From contig JAICQC010000146.1 in assembly GCA_025938055.1 (NCBI GenBank), positions 1 through 10,168 of the forward strand: a DNA stretch of 10,168 nt, read 5' to 3'. Shown piece by piece: positions 1 through 5,182 of the stretch. Under the pieces are notes generated by a model. The model was not told where the DNA came from, searched no databases, and was given only the letters and a program-made list of their open reading frames with translations. The stretch's first letter is position 1. Each line of letters starts with the position of its first letter. Source of the DNA: Anaerolineales bacterium. GTDB lineage: Bacteria > Chloroflexota > Anaerolineae > Anaerolineales > Villigracilaceae. A program made the position numbers and the translations under genes.

Positions 1-228
1 AGGTTTTTGCCAGCCGTCCTTGAGCGAATCCTTGAGCGCCCGCGGCTCGGTCACGTCGGCTTTGACGAAATGGAGGTTGGGATGGTGTAAGAAGGGGACG
101 ATGGATTCCCCGCCGAAGAGGAGCGAATCCAGGACGGTGACGCGATAGTTGGCGCGGAGCAGCTCCGAGGTCAGGAGGGAGCCGATGTACCCCGCTCCAC
201 CGGTGATCAACACATGGCGGTCACTCAT
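1..228 (-). CDS. NAD-dependent epimerase/dehydratase, N-terminal part (runs off window)
   Basis: Only the first 76 codons are inside the window. The protein starts MSDRHVLITGGAGYIGS, the glycine-rich NAD-binding loop (GGxGxxG) of extended short-chain dehydrogenases such as UDP-glucose 4-epimerases and sugar dehydratases. It continues with a second strand ending in VTVLDSL, where Asp would contact the NAD ribose, and a later FVKADVTEP segment, the usual D-V/L-T/R position next to the adenine. These enzymes act in the cytosol on nucleotide sugars for surface polysaccharide or glycan synthesis. The ATG overlaps the stop codon of the winged-helix gene by four bases (ATGA at 228-225), so translation is probably coupled and both genes share the promoter near 734-761. 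The catalytic YxxxK and substrate region lie outside the window, so the substrate cannot be named. Confidence 0.9.
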   Translation of the reverse strand, partial: MSDRHVLITGGAGYIGSLLTSELLRANYRVTVLDSLLFGGESIVPFLHHPNLHFVKADVTEPRALKDSLKDGWQKP

Positions 229-719
229 TTACTTTCCTCCATCCGCAAAGAGACTTTAAAGCCATCCACTTGCAGCGCGGGGACATTTTTGTCATTCACC
301 ACTTCGATCCCGTGCTCGAGGCAGGTCAGCCGGCAAATATCCGCCACATCGCCTTTGCCAATGATCCGGACGCGGTCGTAGCCGCCGCCTTTCACCTGCG
401 CGAGATATTCACCCACACGCAGGCGGGTCTTGCGATAAAGTGAGAAGGAACGCTCCACGTAATCCACTGCCAGGCGTGCGCGCAGGGCAATGCCCTCCGG
501 TGTGATGATATAGCGCAGCTTCTTACGTTCGGCGCGTTTCACCTTGACGTATCCCTTGGCGATCAGGCGCTTGAGGTGCCAGTTCACCGTTCCCACGGCC
601 ACGCCCAGTTGCGTGGCAAGCGTGGACTGGTTTACATCAGGGTCACTTTCGATATTTTCGAGAAGGGTGAGCTCGCGAAGCTCTTCGTTTGGCGATTCCA
701 TAAATAATTTATAATCCAA
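225..719 (-). CDS. Winged-helix (MarR-like, EPS-associated type) transcriptional regulator
   Basis: Predicted DNA-binding regulator of 164 residues from a TTG start at 719, or 158 from an ATG at 701. No Shine-Dalgarno sequence precedes either start. Residues 13-60 form a winged helix-turn-helix: helix around 15-25, then QSTLATQLGVAVGTVNWHLK (about 31-50) as the two HTH helices, then a wing with basic KVKRAERKKLRY. This resembles the MarR-type regulators found next to exopolysaccharide genes. Residues about 114-155 (YDRVRIIGKGDVADICRLT and on) look like a small alpha/beta domain with a glycine-containing turn, possibly a ligand sensor; I do not recognise it further. The gene overlaps the downstream epimerase by ATGA, implying co-expression. 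A dyad at 721-735, just downstream of the -10 box, is a natural autoregulatory operator. Family assignment is good; the regulated pathway is inferred from the neighbour. Confidence 0.85.
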   Translation of the reverse strand: MDYKLFMESPNEELRELTLLENIESDPDVNQSTLATQLGVAVGTVNWHLKRLIAKGYVKVKRAERKKLRYIITPEGIALRARLAVDYVERSFSLYRKTRLRVGEYLAQVKGGGYDRVRIIGKGDVADICRLTCLEHGIEVVNDKNVPALQVDGFKVSLRMEESK

Positions 720-720
720 A

Positions 721-735
721 ATTCAGTGACTGAAT
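721..735. promoter_or_regulatory. Dyad operator ATTCAG-TGA-CTGAAT
   Basis: A perfect inverted repeat with 6-base arms and a 3-base centre overlaps the -10 box and the likely transcription start of the winged-helix gene. A third ATTCAG half-site lies at 761-766, exactly 40 bases from the first and next to the -35 box, in phase with the DNA helix. Symmetry and position fit autorepression by the dimeric winged-helix protein. Binding is inferred, not shown. Confidence 0.6.
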
Positions 736-761
736 TATAACCGAGAAAAGTCCCCTGTCAA
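734..761 (-). promoter_or_regulatory. Sigma-70-type promoter of the regulator-epimerase operon
   Basis: Read on the minus strand, a perfect -35 TTGACA (761-756) is followed after 16 bases by a perfect -10 TATAAT (739-734). The expected start of transcription near 727 leaves only about 8 bases before the TTG at 719 and about 26 before the ATG at 701. Initiation is therefore either nearly leaderless at TTG or at ATG without a ribosome-binding site. Confidence 0.8.
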
Positions 762-777
762 TTCAGCGGGGAATCAA

Positions 778-807
778 AACCTCCGAAGCAGCGCAGCTTC
801 GGAGGTT
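778..807 (-). terminator. Strong hairpin, leftward terminator of the CCGAAGC/GCTTCGG family
   Basis: A perfect 12-bp stem (arms 778-789 and 796-807) encloses the 6-base loop AGCGCA. On the minus strand the stem is followed by TTTTGATTC, the same tail that follows the rightward terminator at 3471-3509. It should therefore stop leftward transcription just before the regulator promoter. No leftward gene lies immediately upstream of it, so it is either an insulator or an orphan left by a rearrangement. Confidence 0.65.
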
Positions 808-818
808 CATAATAAATC

Positions 819-925
819 GATGCTGGTCCGTTAAGCCGCGCCCGCAGGTTGAAGGGATGCAGTTCCTGCACATTGTTTTGCAGAAGGCATTGGGCACCGA
901 CTGGGCGAGTATGAGCAAGATTGTG
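819..925 (+). pseudogene. Decayed 3' end of an F420-type NADP oxidoreductase gene
   Basis: This stretch matches the last ~37 codons of the intact gene at 1025-1669. In one frame 819-845 reads DAGPLSRAR, identical to the intact protein. After a one-base loss, the next frame reads VEGMQFLHIV then QKALGTDWASMSKIV, against IEGMQLLHIV then QGNLGTNYSSTIKIL. Distances confirm the frameshift: 38 bases from the Asp codon to the GMQ methionine codon here, 39 in the intact gene. The rest of the copy is missing; homology stops abruptly next to the hairpin at 778-807. By chance the remnant's second frame stays open and in frame with the intact downstream gene, which invites a wrong upstream start at 857. 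It is most simply the residue of a tandem paralogue. Confidence 0.75.
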
Positions 926-1024
926 AGCGAATCGTCACGGTTGGCGGCAGCACCATCACGTAATGGGATGAGAGTCGTTAAACCTATCACAGAACAAAGG
1001 AAAGTAGTCATAAGGAGAGGTAGA

Positions 1025-1669
1025 ATGAACATAACAATTATTGGCCCCGGAAACATGGGGCGCGCAATTGCCACCCGGGCGCTGGCTGGCGGACATTCGG
1101 TCACGTTTGTCGGAAAGACCCTCGAGAGCGCTCAGGAAGCGGCTGACGAGGTGAAAGCCTCTGCAAAGCGGGGAGCGCAAGTTTCTGCAGCCACGTTGGA
1201 AGATATCCAGCCAGGCGATGTGGTTATCCTGGCACTCTGGTACGGAACCAACATCAAAGTCGCCAAGCAACTATCTGAAAAGCTAAAAGGAAAGACAGTG
1301 GTAGACATTGCCAACCCGATGAATTCCACCTATGACGGGCTCGTCACAGCGCCCGATTCCTCCTCGGCAGAAGATGTTGCCAAAGCTGCCGGATCGAAGA
1401 CCAAGGTTGTCAAGGCGTTCAATACGACCTATGCGAGCACTCTGCGAGAAGGACAGGTCGCCGGTCAACCGCTCGATGTCTTTATCGCAGGGGATGACGC
1501 AGAGGCAAAGCATAAGGTTGCTCAAGTCATACAGGATGCCGGGCTGCGACCCGTGGATGCCGGACCCTTAAGCAGGGCACGCGAGATCGAAGGAATGCAG
1601 CTTCTGCACATTGTGACCCAGGGCAACCTTGGCACAAACTATAGCAGCACGATCAAGATATTGGGCTAA
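1025..1669 (+). CDS. NADP oxidoreductase, coenzyme F420-dependent family (Fno-like)
   Basis: Soluble 214-residue dinucleotide-binding protein of the F420H2:NADP oxidoreductase family, which moves hydride between NADP(H) and F420 or, in bacterial relatives, an unknown acceptor. The N-terminus MNITIIGPGNMGRAIA carries the Rossmann GxGxxG loop (G7, G9, G12). ANPMN (96-100) and VVKAFNTTYA (128-137) are the family's conserved central blocks. The C-terminal GMQLLHIV region closes the fold. The length matches the family. The ATG at 1025 has a good ribosome-binding site (AAGGAGAGG, 1012-1020); the frame stays open upstream only because it runs through the remnant at 819-925. No F420 synthesis gene is visible here, so F420 as the true partner is not proven. 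It is followed by a 155-base gap before the sulfotransferase gene. Confidence 0.85.
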   Translation: MNITIIGPGNMGRAIATRALAGGHSVTFVGKTLESAQEAADEVKASAKRGAQVSAATLEDIQPGDVVILALWYGTNIKVAKQLSEKLKGKTVVDIANPMNSTYDGLVTAPDSSSAEDVAKAAGSKTKVVKAFNTTYASTLREGQVAGQPLDVFIAGDDAEAKHKVAQVIQDAGLRPVDAGPLSRAREIEGMQLLHIVTQGNLGTNYSSTIKILG

Positions 1670-1715
1670 ACTGCTCATTGAGAAAGTCGAAGTAAAAGGA
1701 CAGAGCCATCCTGTA

Positions 1716-1745
1716 TTTTATCCCGTACCAAGGTGCGGGATAAAA
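1716..1745 (+). other. Intergenic hairpin after the F420-type gene
   Basis: TTTTATCCCG (1716-1725) and CGGGATAAAA (1736-1745) form a perfect 10-bp stem, extendable inward. There is no T-tract after the right arm and the T-run is on the left arm, so it is not a standard intrinsic terminator on either strand. The left arm can alternatively pair weakly with TAAAA at 1694-1698. It may stabilise the upstream mRNA end or be part of the sulfotransferase leader. Confidence 0.4.
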
Positions 1746-1824
1746 CGTTAATATCAATAGAGAAAGCAAATAGAATATGGGGTAGTCTATCTTTTGGCAG
1801 GATATATTAAATTCAGGAGCGTAT

Positions 1825-2481
1825 ATGACACTCAAAGTGATTGGAGCAGGTTTCGGACGGACAGGCACACGATCACTGAAGACCGCACTGGAGGAATTAG
1901 GATACGTCAGGTGTTATCACATGGTGGAGATCGTGAAAAATCCCAGCCACCTGAAGCGTTGGGCAGACATCATGCAGGGTGGCAAGGCAGACTGGGACAG
2001 CCTGTTTCAAGGCTACCAGGCTGCCATGGACTGGCCCGTTGCTGCCTACTACAAGGATTTGATGAATGTCTACCCGGAGGCGAAGGTAATCCTCACCGTC
2101 CGGGACCCGGATAGCTGGTATCGCAGCATTATGACCACGCTCTACCAGGCAGGCAGAGGCTTCTTCGGGCGGGTCACGCGGATCATCCCATCGGTACACC
2201 AGTTCCTGACCGCCATGGAAAAAGCGATCTGGCAGGGTGTCTTTCATAACCGGCTGGAGGATAAAGCACACGCCGTGGAAGTCTTCAAGAACCACATCGA
2301 AGAGGTAAAGCGCGTCGTTCCCAGGGAGCGCCTGTTGATCTTTGAAGCCAGGCATGGCTGGGAACCACTCTGCGCTTTCCTGAATGAACCTGTGCCTGTG
2401 GATAAACCCTATCCGCATAAGAACAAAGGAGCTCTGGTCCGTCAACTCCTAAAATATGGCAATCTATCGAAAAGATATTGA
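1825..2481 (+). CDS. Sulfotransferase family protein (PAPS-type, P-loop)
   Basis: 218-residue cytosolic protein of the bacterial sulfotransferase (Sulfotransfer_4-like) family, which transfers a sulfuryl group from PAPS to a hydroxyl or amine acceptor. The N-terminus IGAGFGRTGTRSLKTAL (6-22) is the 5'-phosphosulfate loop, in which G11-R12-T13-G14-T15 form the P-loop turn. YPEAKVILTVRDPDSWYRS (83-101) is the 3'-phosphate site with R93 and S101. The late block FEARHGWEPLCAFLNEPVP (173-191) is characteristic of this family. There is no signal peptide or membrane segment. The start is set by AGGAG at 1815-1819, five bases before the ATG. The acceptor cannot be deduced. The VOC gene follows after 48 bases containing a long hairpin that begins at this gene's stop codon. 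Confidence 0.88.
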   Translation: MTLKVIGAGFGRTGTRSLKTALEELGYVRCYHMVEIVKNPSHLKRWADIMQGGKADWDSLFQGYQAAMDWPVAAYYKDLMNVYPEAKVILTVRDPDSWYRSIMTTLYQAGRGFFGRVTRIIPSVHQFLTAMEKAIWQGVFHNRLEDKAHAVEVFKNHIEEVKRVVPRERLLIFEARHGWEPLCAFLNEPVPVDKPYPHKNKGALVRQLLKYGNLSKRY

Positions 2482-2516
2482 TCTGTGCATCCATCCTGGG
2501 ATGGGTGTACAGATCA
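2479..2516 (+). promoter_or_regulatory. 18-bp intergenic hairpin between sulfotransferase and VOC genes
   Basis: Arms 2479-2496 and 2499-2516 pair over 18 positions with only two G-U wobbles; the central two to four bases form the loop. The hairpin starts at the TGA stop of the sulfotransferase gene and ends one base before the CAGGAG ribosome-binding site of the VOC gene. No T-tract follows, so it is unlikely to be a terminator. It fits an mRNA processing, stabilising or translation-control element. Confidence 0.6.
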
Positions 2517-2529
2517 CAGGAGATCGTTG

Positions 2530-3450
2530 ATGACAACTTTATCAAACTCAGAAACCAAAAGCGAATACTCGATCCATCCTGGCACATTGATTGGGCACGT
2601 CTCGCTCCACGTCGCCAGCCTGGAGAGCGAGGTCGCCTTCTATCAACAGGCACTGGGTTTTCAGGTGCACTGGCAGGAGGACAACAAGGCAGGCCTGGGG
2701 GCAGGCGGGGCGGACCTGCTTCGCCTCGTAGAGCAGCCAGGCTTCAAGCGCTACAGCCGTGTCACAGGCTTGTATCACTTTGCGGTGCTGTTCCCGGACC
2801 GCCGCGAACTGGCGCGTGCTCTGGCGCGGCTGTTCGTGCTGAAATATCCGAACGCCCCCACCGACCATATCATGACGAAGACGACCTACCTGGATGACCT
2901 GGAAGGCAACGGAATCGAACTGTACTGCGAGTCGCCCGAGGATGGGACCTGGACCCTGGCGAACGGCGTGTATGAAACTCGCCGCGCCGACGGCTCCCTG
3001 AGCGACGGGCGTGAGCCGCTGGACGTGGACGCGCTGTTGAGCCATCTTAAAGAGGATGACCGACTGGATGTTCCCATCCCGTCGGAGACGCGCATGGGGC
3101 ACGTCCACCTGCACGTGCGCAATGTGGATGAGGCAGTGGATTTTTATCATGGTGTGCTTGGTTTCGATCTGCAGGGCGTGGCACGCGCCTTCCGCATGGG
3201 ATTTGTCTCCGCGGGCGGATACCACCACCATATCGGGTTGAATACCTGGCAGGGTGAGGGTGCGCCCCCACCGCCAGCCGATGCGCTCGGGCTGCGTCAC
3301 TTCACGGTGGACCTGCCGGATCAGGCGGCACTGGACGAGGTGATCGCACGCGTGGAGAAAGTCGGTATTCCCGCCAATCAAACGGAAGATGGACTCCTTG
3401 TCCACGACCCGTCACAGAACGGCGTTGTTCTGAGGGTCACGCAGAAATAG
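2530..3450 (+). CDS. Two-module VOC family protein (catechol-2,3-dioxygenase-like, CatE/YfiE type)
   Basis: 306-residue protein made of two vicinal-oxygen-chelate modules, residues about 20-135 and 188-303. Paired blocks show an internal duplication: GHVSLHV/GHVHLHV, ALGFQ/VLGFD, GLYHFAVLFPD/GLRHFTVDLPD and LEGNGIEL/PSQNGVVL. This layout and the YHHHIGLNTW block (231-240) match the COG2514 group, annotated as extradiol dioxygenases or glyoxalase-like metal enzymes. Module 1 retains a possible His-His-Glu set (H23, H83, E130). Module 2 has H191, H233 and H257, but valine (V300) stands where module 1 has E130. Substrate and activity are therefore uncertain. ATG at 2530 is chosen over the in-frame ATG at 2485 because AGGAG (2518-2522) sits seven bases upstream and the earlier start lies inside the intergenic hairpin. 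A terminator follows 20 bases after the stop codon. Confidence 0.85.
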   Translation: MTTLSNSETKSEYSIHPGTLIGHVSLHVASLESEVAFYQQALGFQVHWQEDNKAGLGAGGADLLRLVEQPGFKRYSRVTGLYHFAVLFPDRRELARALARLFVLKYPNAPTDHIMTKTTYLDDLEGNGIELYCESPEDGTWTLANGVYETRRADGSLSDGREPLDVDALLSHLKEDDRLDVPIPSETRMGHVHLHVRNVDEAVDFYHGVLGFDLQGVARAFRMGFVSAGGYHHHIGLNTWQGEGAPPPPADALGLRHFTVDLPDQAALDEVIARVEKVGIPANQTEDGLLVHDPSQNGVVLRVTQK

Positions 3451-3470
3451 GTTGAGATTCATCAATTCAG

Positions 3471-3509
3471 ACATCCGAAGCGCCAACGAACGGCGGCTTC
3501 GGATGTTTT
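3471..3509 (+). terminator. Intrinsic terminator after the VOC gene (repeat copy 1)
   Basis: Arms 3471-3484 and 3492-3506 pair (14 bp with one bulged base) around loop AACGAAC, followed by TTTT and GATT. The 38 bases 3471-3508 recur identically at 4879-4916, and the outer stem core TCCGAAGC/GCTTCGGA is shared with 778-807. Confidence 0.85.
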
Positions 3510-3531
3510 GATTCTGCCAATGGAAACCAGC

Positions 3532-3656
3532 CTGAAACGAGACAATATTTACAAACGGTTTCAGATGCCGGCTGCGAAAGAGCGCAGCTTGAGTCATCCA
3601 AATAACAAATTGCTCGAGAGAACGTTTTATCCAGCAACAGGGGTGTGAATCCCTGT
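3532..3656 (+). other. Structured leader upstream of the rhomboid gene
   Basis: The stretch between the VOC terminator and the rhomboid gene holds three small inverted repeats: CTGAAAC/GTTTCAG (3532-3538, 3558-3564), GCTGCG/CGCAGC (3571-3576, 3583-3588) and ACAGGG/CCCTGT (3637-3642, 3651-3656). I see no convincing promoter boxes and no riboswitch class that I recognise. A promoter for the rhomboid operon must lie here, because a strong terminator precedes it. Confidence 0.3.
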
Positions 3657-3685
3657 GTATCCGCCTCATAGAGAGGAGAATCTGT

Positions 3686-4351
3686 ATGATACCAATTGGT
3701 GATGATAATAGTGCACGTCGTATTACACCCGTGGTCACGTATGTGCTGATCGCCCTGAACGTGCTGGTCTTCTTTTTGGAACTTAATAATGGAGAGGCTT
3801 TTATCCAGCGTTGGGCGTTCATCCCTGCTCGTTTCCTGGAGAACCCCGCCGGTGATTTTGTGACCTTGTTCACATCCATGTTCATGCACGCCGGGTGGGC
3901 TCACCTGCTGGGGAACATGCTCTACCTGTGGATCTTCGGTGATAACGTCGAAGACCGCCTCGGGCATGGCTTGTATTTTGTGTTTTATATCCTGTGCGGC
4001 TTGGCTGCGACCTTCGCACAGCTGGCAATCAGCCTGGGATCCAGTGTTGCTAATGTAGGAGCCTCAGGGGCGATTGCGGGTGTCCTCGGCGCCTATCTGG
4101 TGATGTTCCCGCGCGGGCGGGTCAACGTGTTGCTCGGTCGCTTTGTCACGCCAATGTCCGCATTGATCGTGATCGGGTTGTGGTTCCTGCTTCAGATCTT
4201 CAGCCAGATCAGCGTGTTCAGTGCGTCCTCTCAGGGCGAAGGCGGTGTTGCATACATGGCACATATTGGCGGGTTCGTTGCCGGCGTAGTCCTGGCGTTC
4301 CTGCTTGGCGGACGAAGAGCTCTACCTCCAACAGCTTCTGTTCGCCGATAG
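3686..4351 (+). CDS. Rhomboid family intramembrane serine protease
   Basis: 221-residue membrane protein with about six hydrophobic segments. Rhomboids cleave membrane-protein substrates within the bilayer with a Ser-His dyad. Catalytic serine S127 lies in GASGAIAG (125-132) and histidine H193 in MAHIGGFVAG (191-200). The oxyanion pair H73 and N77 lies in HAGWAHLLGNMLY (68-80), matching the HxxxN spacing of GlpG. The N-terminal block ITPVVTYVLIALNVLVFF (13-30) is the first membrane segment, and FGDNVEDRLG (84-93) is typical of the bacterial family. A good ribosome-binding site (GAGAGGAG, 3671-3678) supports the start. The CBS gene follows after 60 bases without a terminator, suggesting an operon. 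All catalytic residues are present, so it should be active; the substrate is unknown. Confidence 0.93.
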   Translation: MIPIGDDNSARRITPVVTYVLIALNVLVFFLELNNGEAFIQRWAFIPARFLENPAGDFVTLFTSMFMHAGWAHLLGNMLYLWIFGDNVEDRLGHGLYFVFYILCGLAATFAQLAISLGSSVANVGASGAIAGVLGAYLVMFPRGRVNVLLGRFVTPMSALIVIGLWFLLQIFSQISVFSASSQGEGGVAYMAHIGGFVAGVVLAFLLGGRRALPPTASVRR

Positions 4352-4411
4352 TAGTGCTGTGGAAGCCTTTTTCATCCGGATACAATCATAAAAATAAGTA
4401 AGGAGAGAAGT

Positions 4412-4846
4412 ATGAAAAAATGTAGCGACGTAATGACAAAAGATGTAGTGACCTGTACCACCACGAACACCATCGTAGAGGTGGCGCGGTTGATGAAAAG
4501 CGAAGACATTGGACCAATTCTGATCGTTGACAATGAGACTAGCAATACCCTGGTCGGTATCATCACCGACCGTGACATTGTTCTCAAAGTTATTGCGGAT
4601 GGTCAGGACCCGAAAACAACACAGGTCGGGGAAGCGATGTCGAAAAAGCTCGTCACCTGCCGCGCCGATGATGATGTGGATGTTGCCATGAAGGCCATGG
4701 CGCAGTTCCAGCTGCGGCGCATCCCGGTTGTGGAGGACAACATGAGGCTGGTCGGCATCATCTCCCAGGCAGATGTGGCCACCCGCGTCGATGCGCCCGA
4801 GAGAACAGGTGAAGTGGTGAAGGAAATCTCACAGGAAAACACCTAG
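4412..4846 (+). CDS. Tandem CBS-domain protein
   Basis: 144-residue soluble protein consisting only of two CBS domains, which as a Bateman pair bind adenine nucleotides such as AMP, ATP or SAM and report energy or redox state. CBS1 spans about 4-62 (VMTKDVVTC, then GIITDRDIVLKVI). CBS2 spans about 75-132 (AMSKKLVTC, then RRIPVVEDNMRLVGIISQADV). The GIIT/SxxD/A-type ends place the ribose-contacting Thr/Ser and Asp residues; D54-R55-D56 in CBS1 keep the usual motif, while CBS2 has QAD. No effector domain is attached, so it may regulate a partner, possibly the upstream rhomboid with which it probably shares a transcript. AAGGAGAG (4400-4407) precedes the ATG. The gene ends 29 bases before a strong terminator. 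Confidence 0.9.
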   Translation: MKKCSDVMTKDVVTCTTTNTIVEVARLMKSEDIGPILIVDNETSNTLVGIITDRDIVLKVIADGQDPKTTQVGEAMSKKLVTCRADDDVDVAMKAMAQFQLRRIPVVEDNMRLVGIISQADVATRVDAPERTGEVVKEISQENT

Positions 4847-4875
4847 CGTTCCCGGCAGCCGTTAACCGTACTCAA

Positions 4876-4924
4876 CAAACATCCGAAGCGCCAACGAACG
4901 GCGGCTTCGGATGTTTGCTTTTTT
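4876..4924 (+). terminator. Intrinsic terminator after the rhomboid-CBS operon (repeat copy 2)
   Basis: Arms 4876-4892 and 4900-4917 form a 17-bp stem with one bulge around loop AACGAAC, followed by C and six T. Bases 4879-4916 are identical to 3471-3508 downstream of the VOC gene. Confidence 0.92.
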
Positions 4925-4980
4925 CAAAAAAGTTGTGTATGTGGATACTGTGCGCGTCCACTAAAAAACTCCGATGGGGA

Positions 4981-4989
4981 TGTTATAAT
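4981..4989 (+). promoter_or_regulatory. Extended -10 promoter of the methyltransferase leader
   Basis: TGTTATAAT is a perfect extended -10 element (TG, one base, TATAAT at 4984-4989). No good -35 box is seen at the normal distance, as expected for extended -10 promoters. Transcription should begin at about 4995-4999, so the ATG at 4999 is at or very near the 5' end of the RNA. Confidence 0.65.
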
Positions 4990-4998
4990 TTCTCCATC

Positions 4999-5031
4999 AT
5001 GAACAAGTTCCTCACCCGGCCTCCCTGCTAA
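4999..5031 (+). CDS. Putative leader peptide MNKFLTRPPC
   Basis: A 10-codon ORF begins 9 bases after the -10 box, so it would be read from a leaderless or nearly leaderless transcript. It ends Arg-Pro-Pro-Cys-stop; consecutive prolines slow peptide-bond formation, which could make this a pausing peptide. The stop codon is two bases before the first arm of a pair of competing hairpins (5034-5061). The arrangement resembles leader-peptide attenuation of ribosome-methylation resistance genes, here upstream of a 16S rRNA methyltransferase. Translation is not shown, and a 10-codon ORF alone can occur by chance. Confidence 0.45.
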   Translation: MNKFLTRPPC

Positions 5032-5033
5032 AT

Positions 5034-5085
5034 CTCTGCCCGGCAGAGCCGACTCCTCTGCACAGCCCAAACCCGGGCTCATTTT
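5034..5085 (+). promoter_or_regulatory. Competing hairpins / possible attenuator
   Basis: CTCTGC (5034-5039) and GCAGAG (5043-5048) form a 6-bp stem with a 3-base loop. The same GCAGAG can instead pair with a second CTCTGC (5056-5061). Downstream, AGCCC (5064-5068) pairs with GGGCT (5075-5079), followed by CATTTTG, a weak terminator-like hairpin. GAGCC (5046-5050) can alternatively pair with GGCTC (5076-5080), excluding that hairpin. A ribosome paused at the leader-peptide stop would cover 5034-5039 and change the fold. The switch is inferred from pairing alone. Confidence 0.45.
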
Positions 5086-5126
5086 GTATTCCCTTTAACA
5101 CCTAAAAAACCTACACCAGATGACCT

Positions 5127-5150
5127 GGACGGTGCCTGACGCACTCGTCC
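5127..5150 (+). other. Leader hairpin GGACGGTGC / GCACTCGTCC
   Basis: Arms 5127-5135 and 5141-5150 form a 9-bp stem with one bulged base and loop CTGAC in the middle of the long methyltransferase leader. It is followed by GATTTCG rather than a clear T-tract, so terminator function is doubtful. It lies inside a 29-codon ORF without a ribosome-binding site (ATG 5120, stop 5207-5209). Confidence 0.4.
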
Positions 5151-5182
5151 GATTTCGCGCGCCCGTGGTCCACCCCGGCTTC

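Noticed and set aside
857..1024. Longer F420-type protein starting at 857
   Set aside because: The extra residues repeat the family's C-terminal sequence, not an N-terminus. The Rossmann motif starts right after the ATG at 1025, which has a strong ribosome-binding site.
1694..1745. Transcription attenuator before the sulfotransferase gene
   Set aside because: TAAAA/TTTTA pairing at 1694-1720 is weak and the stronger hairpin lacks a T-tract; no leader peptide is evident.
2485..2529. VOC gene start at the upstream ATG 2485
   Set aside because: That ATG lies inside the intergenic hairpin and has no ribosome-binding site; ATG 2530 has AGGAG at good spacing.
2548..3405. Long minus-strand reading frame opposite the VOC gene
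   Set aside because: It mirrors the codons of the VOC gene on the other strand, has no recognisable domain and no ribosome-binding site.
3637..3656. Riboswitch upstream of the rhomboid gene
   Set aside because: ACAGGG/CCCTGT is a simple 6-bp stem; no conserved riboswitch core could be recognised.
3467..3967. Minus-strand reading frame across the rhomboid leader and gene start
   Set aside because: It spans a terminator, a structured leader and the rhomboid N-terminus, and the product resembles nothing known.
3471..4917. CRISPR-like repeat or transposon ends formed by the two identical 38-mers
   Set aside because: There are only two copies, about 1.4 kb apart, in the same orientation and each at a gene end with a T-rich tail; no spacers or transposase lie between.
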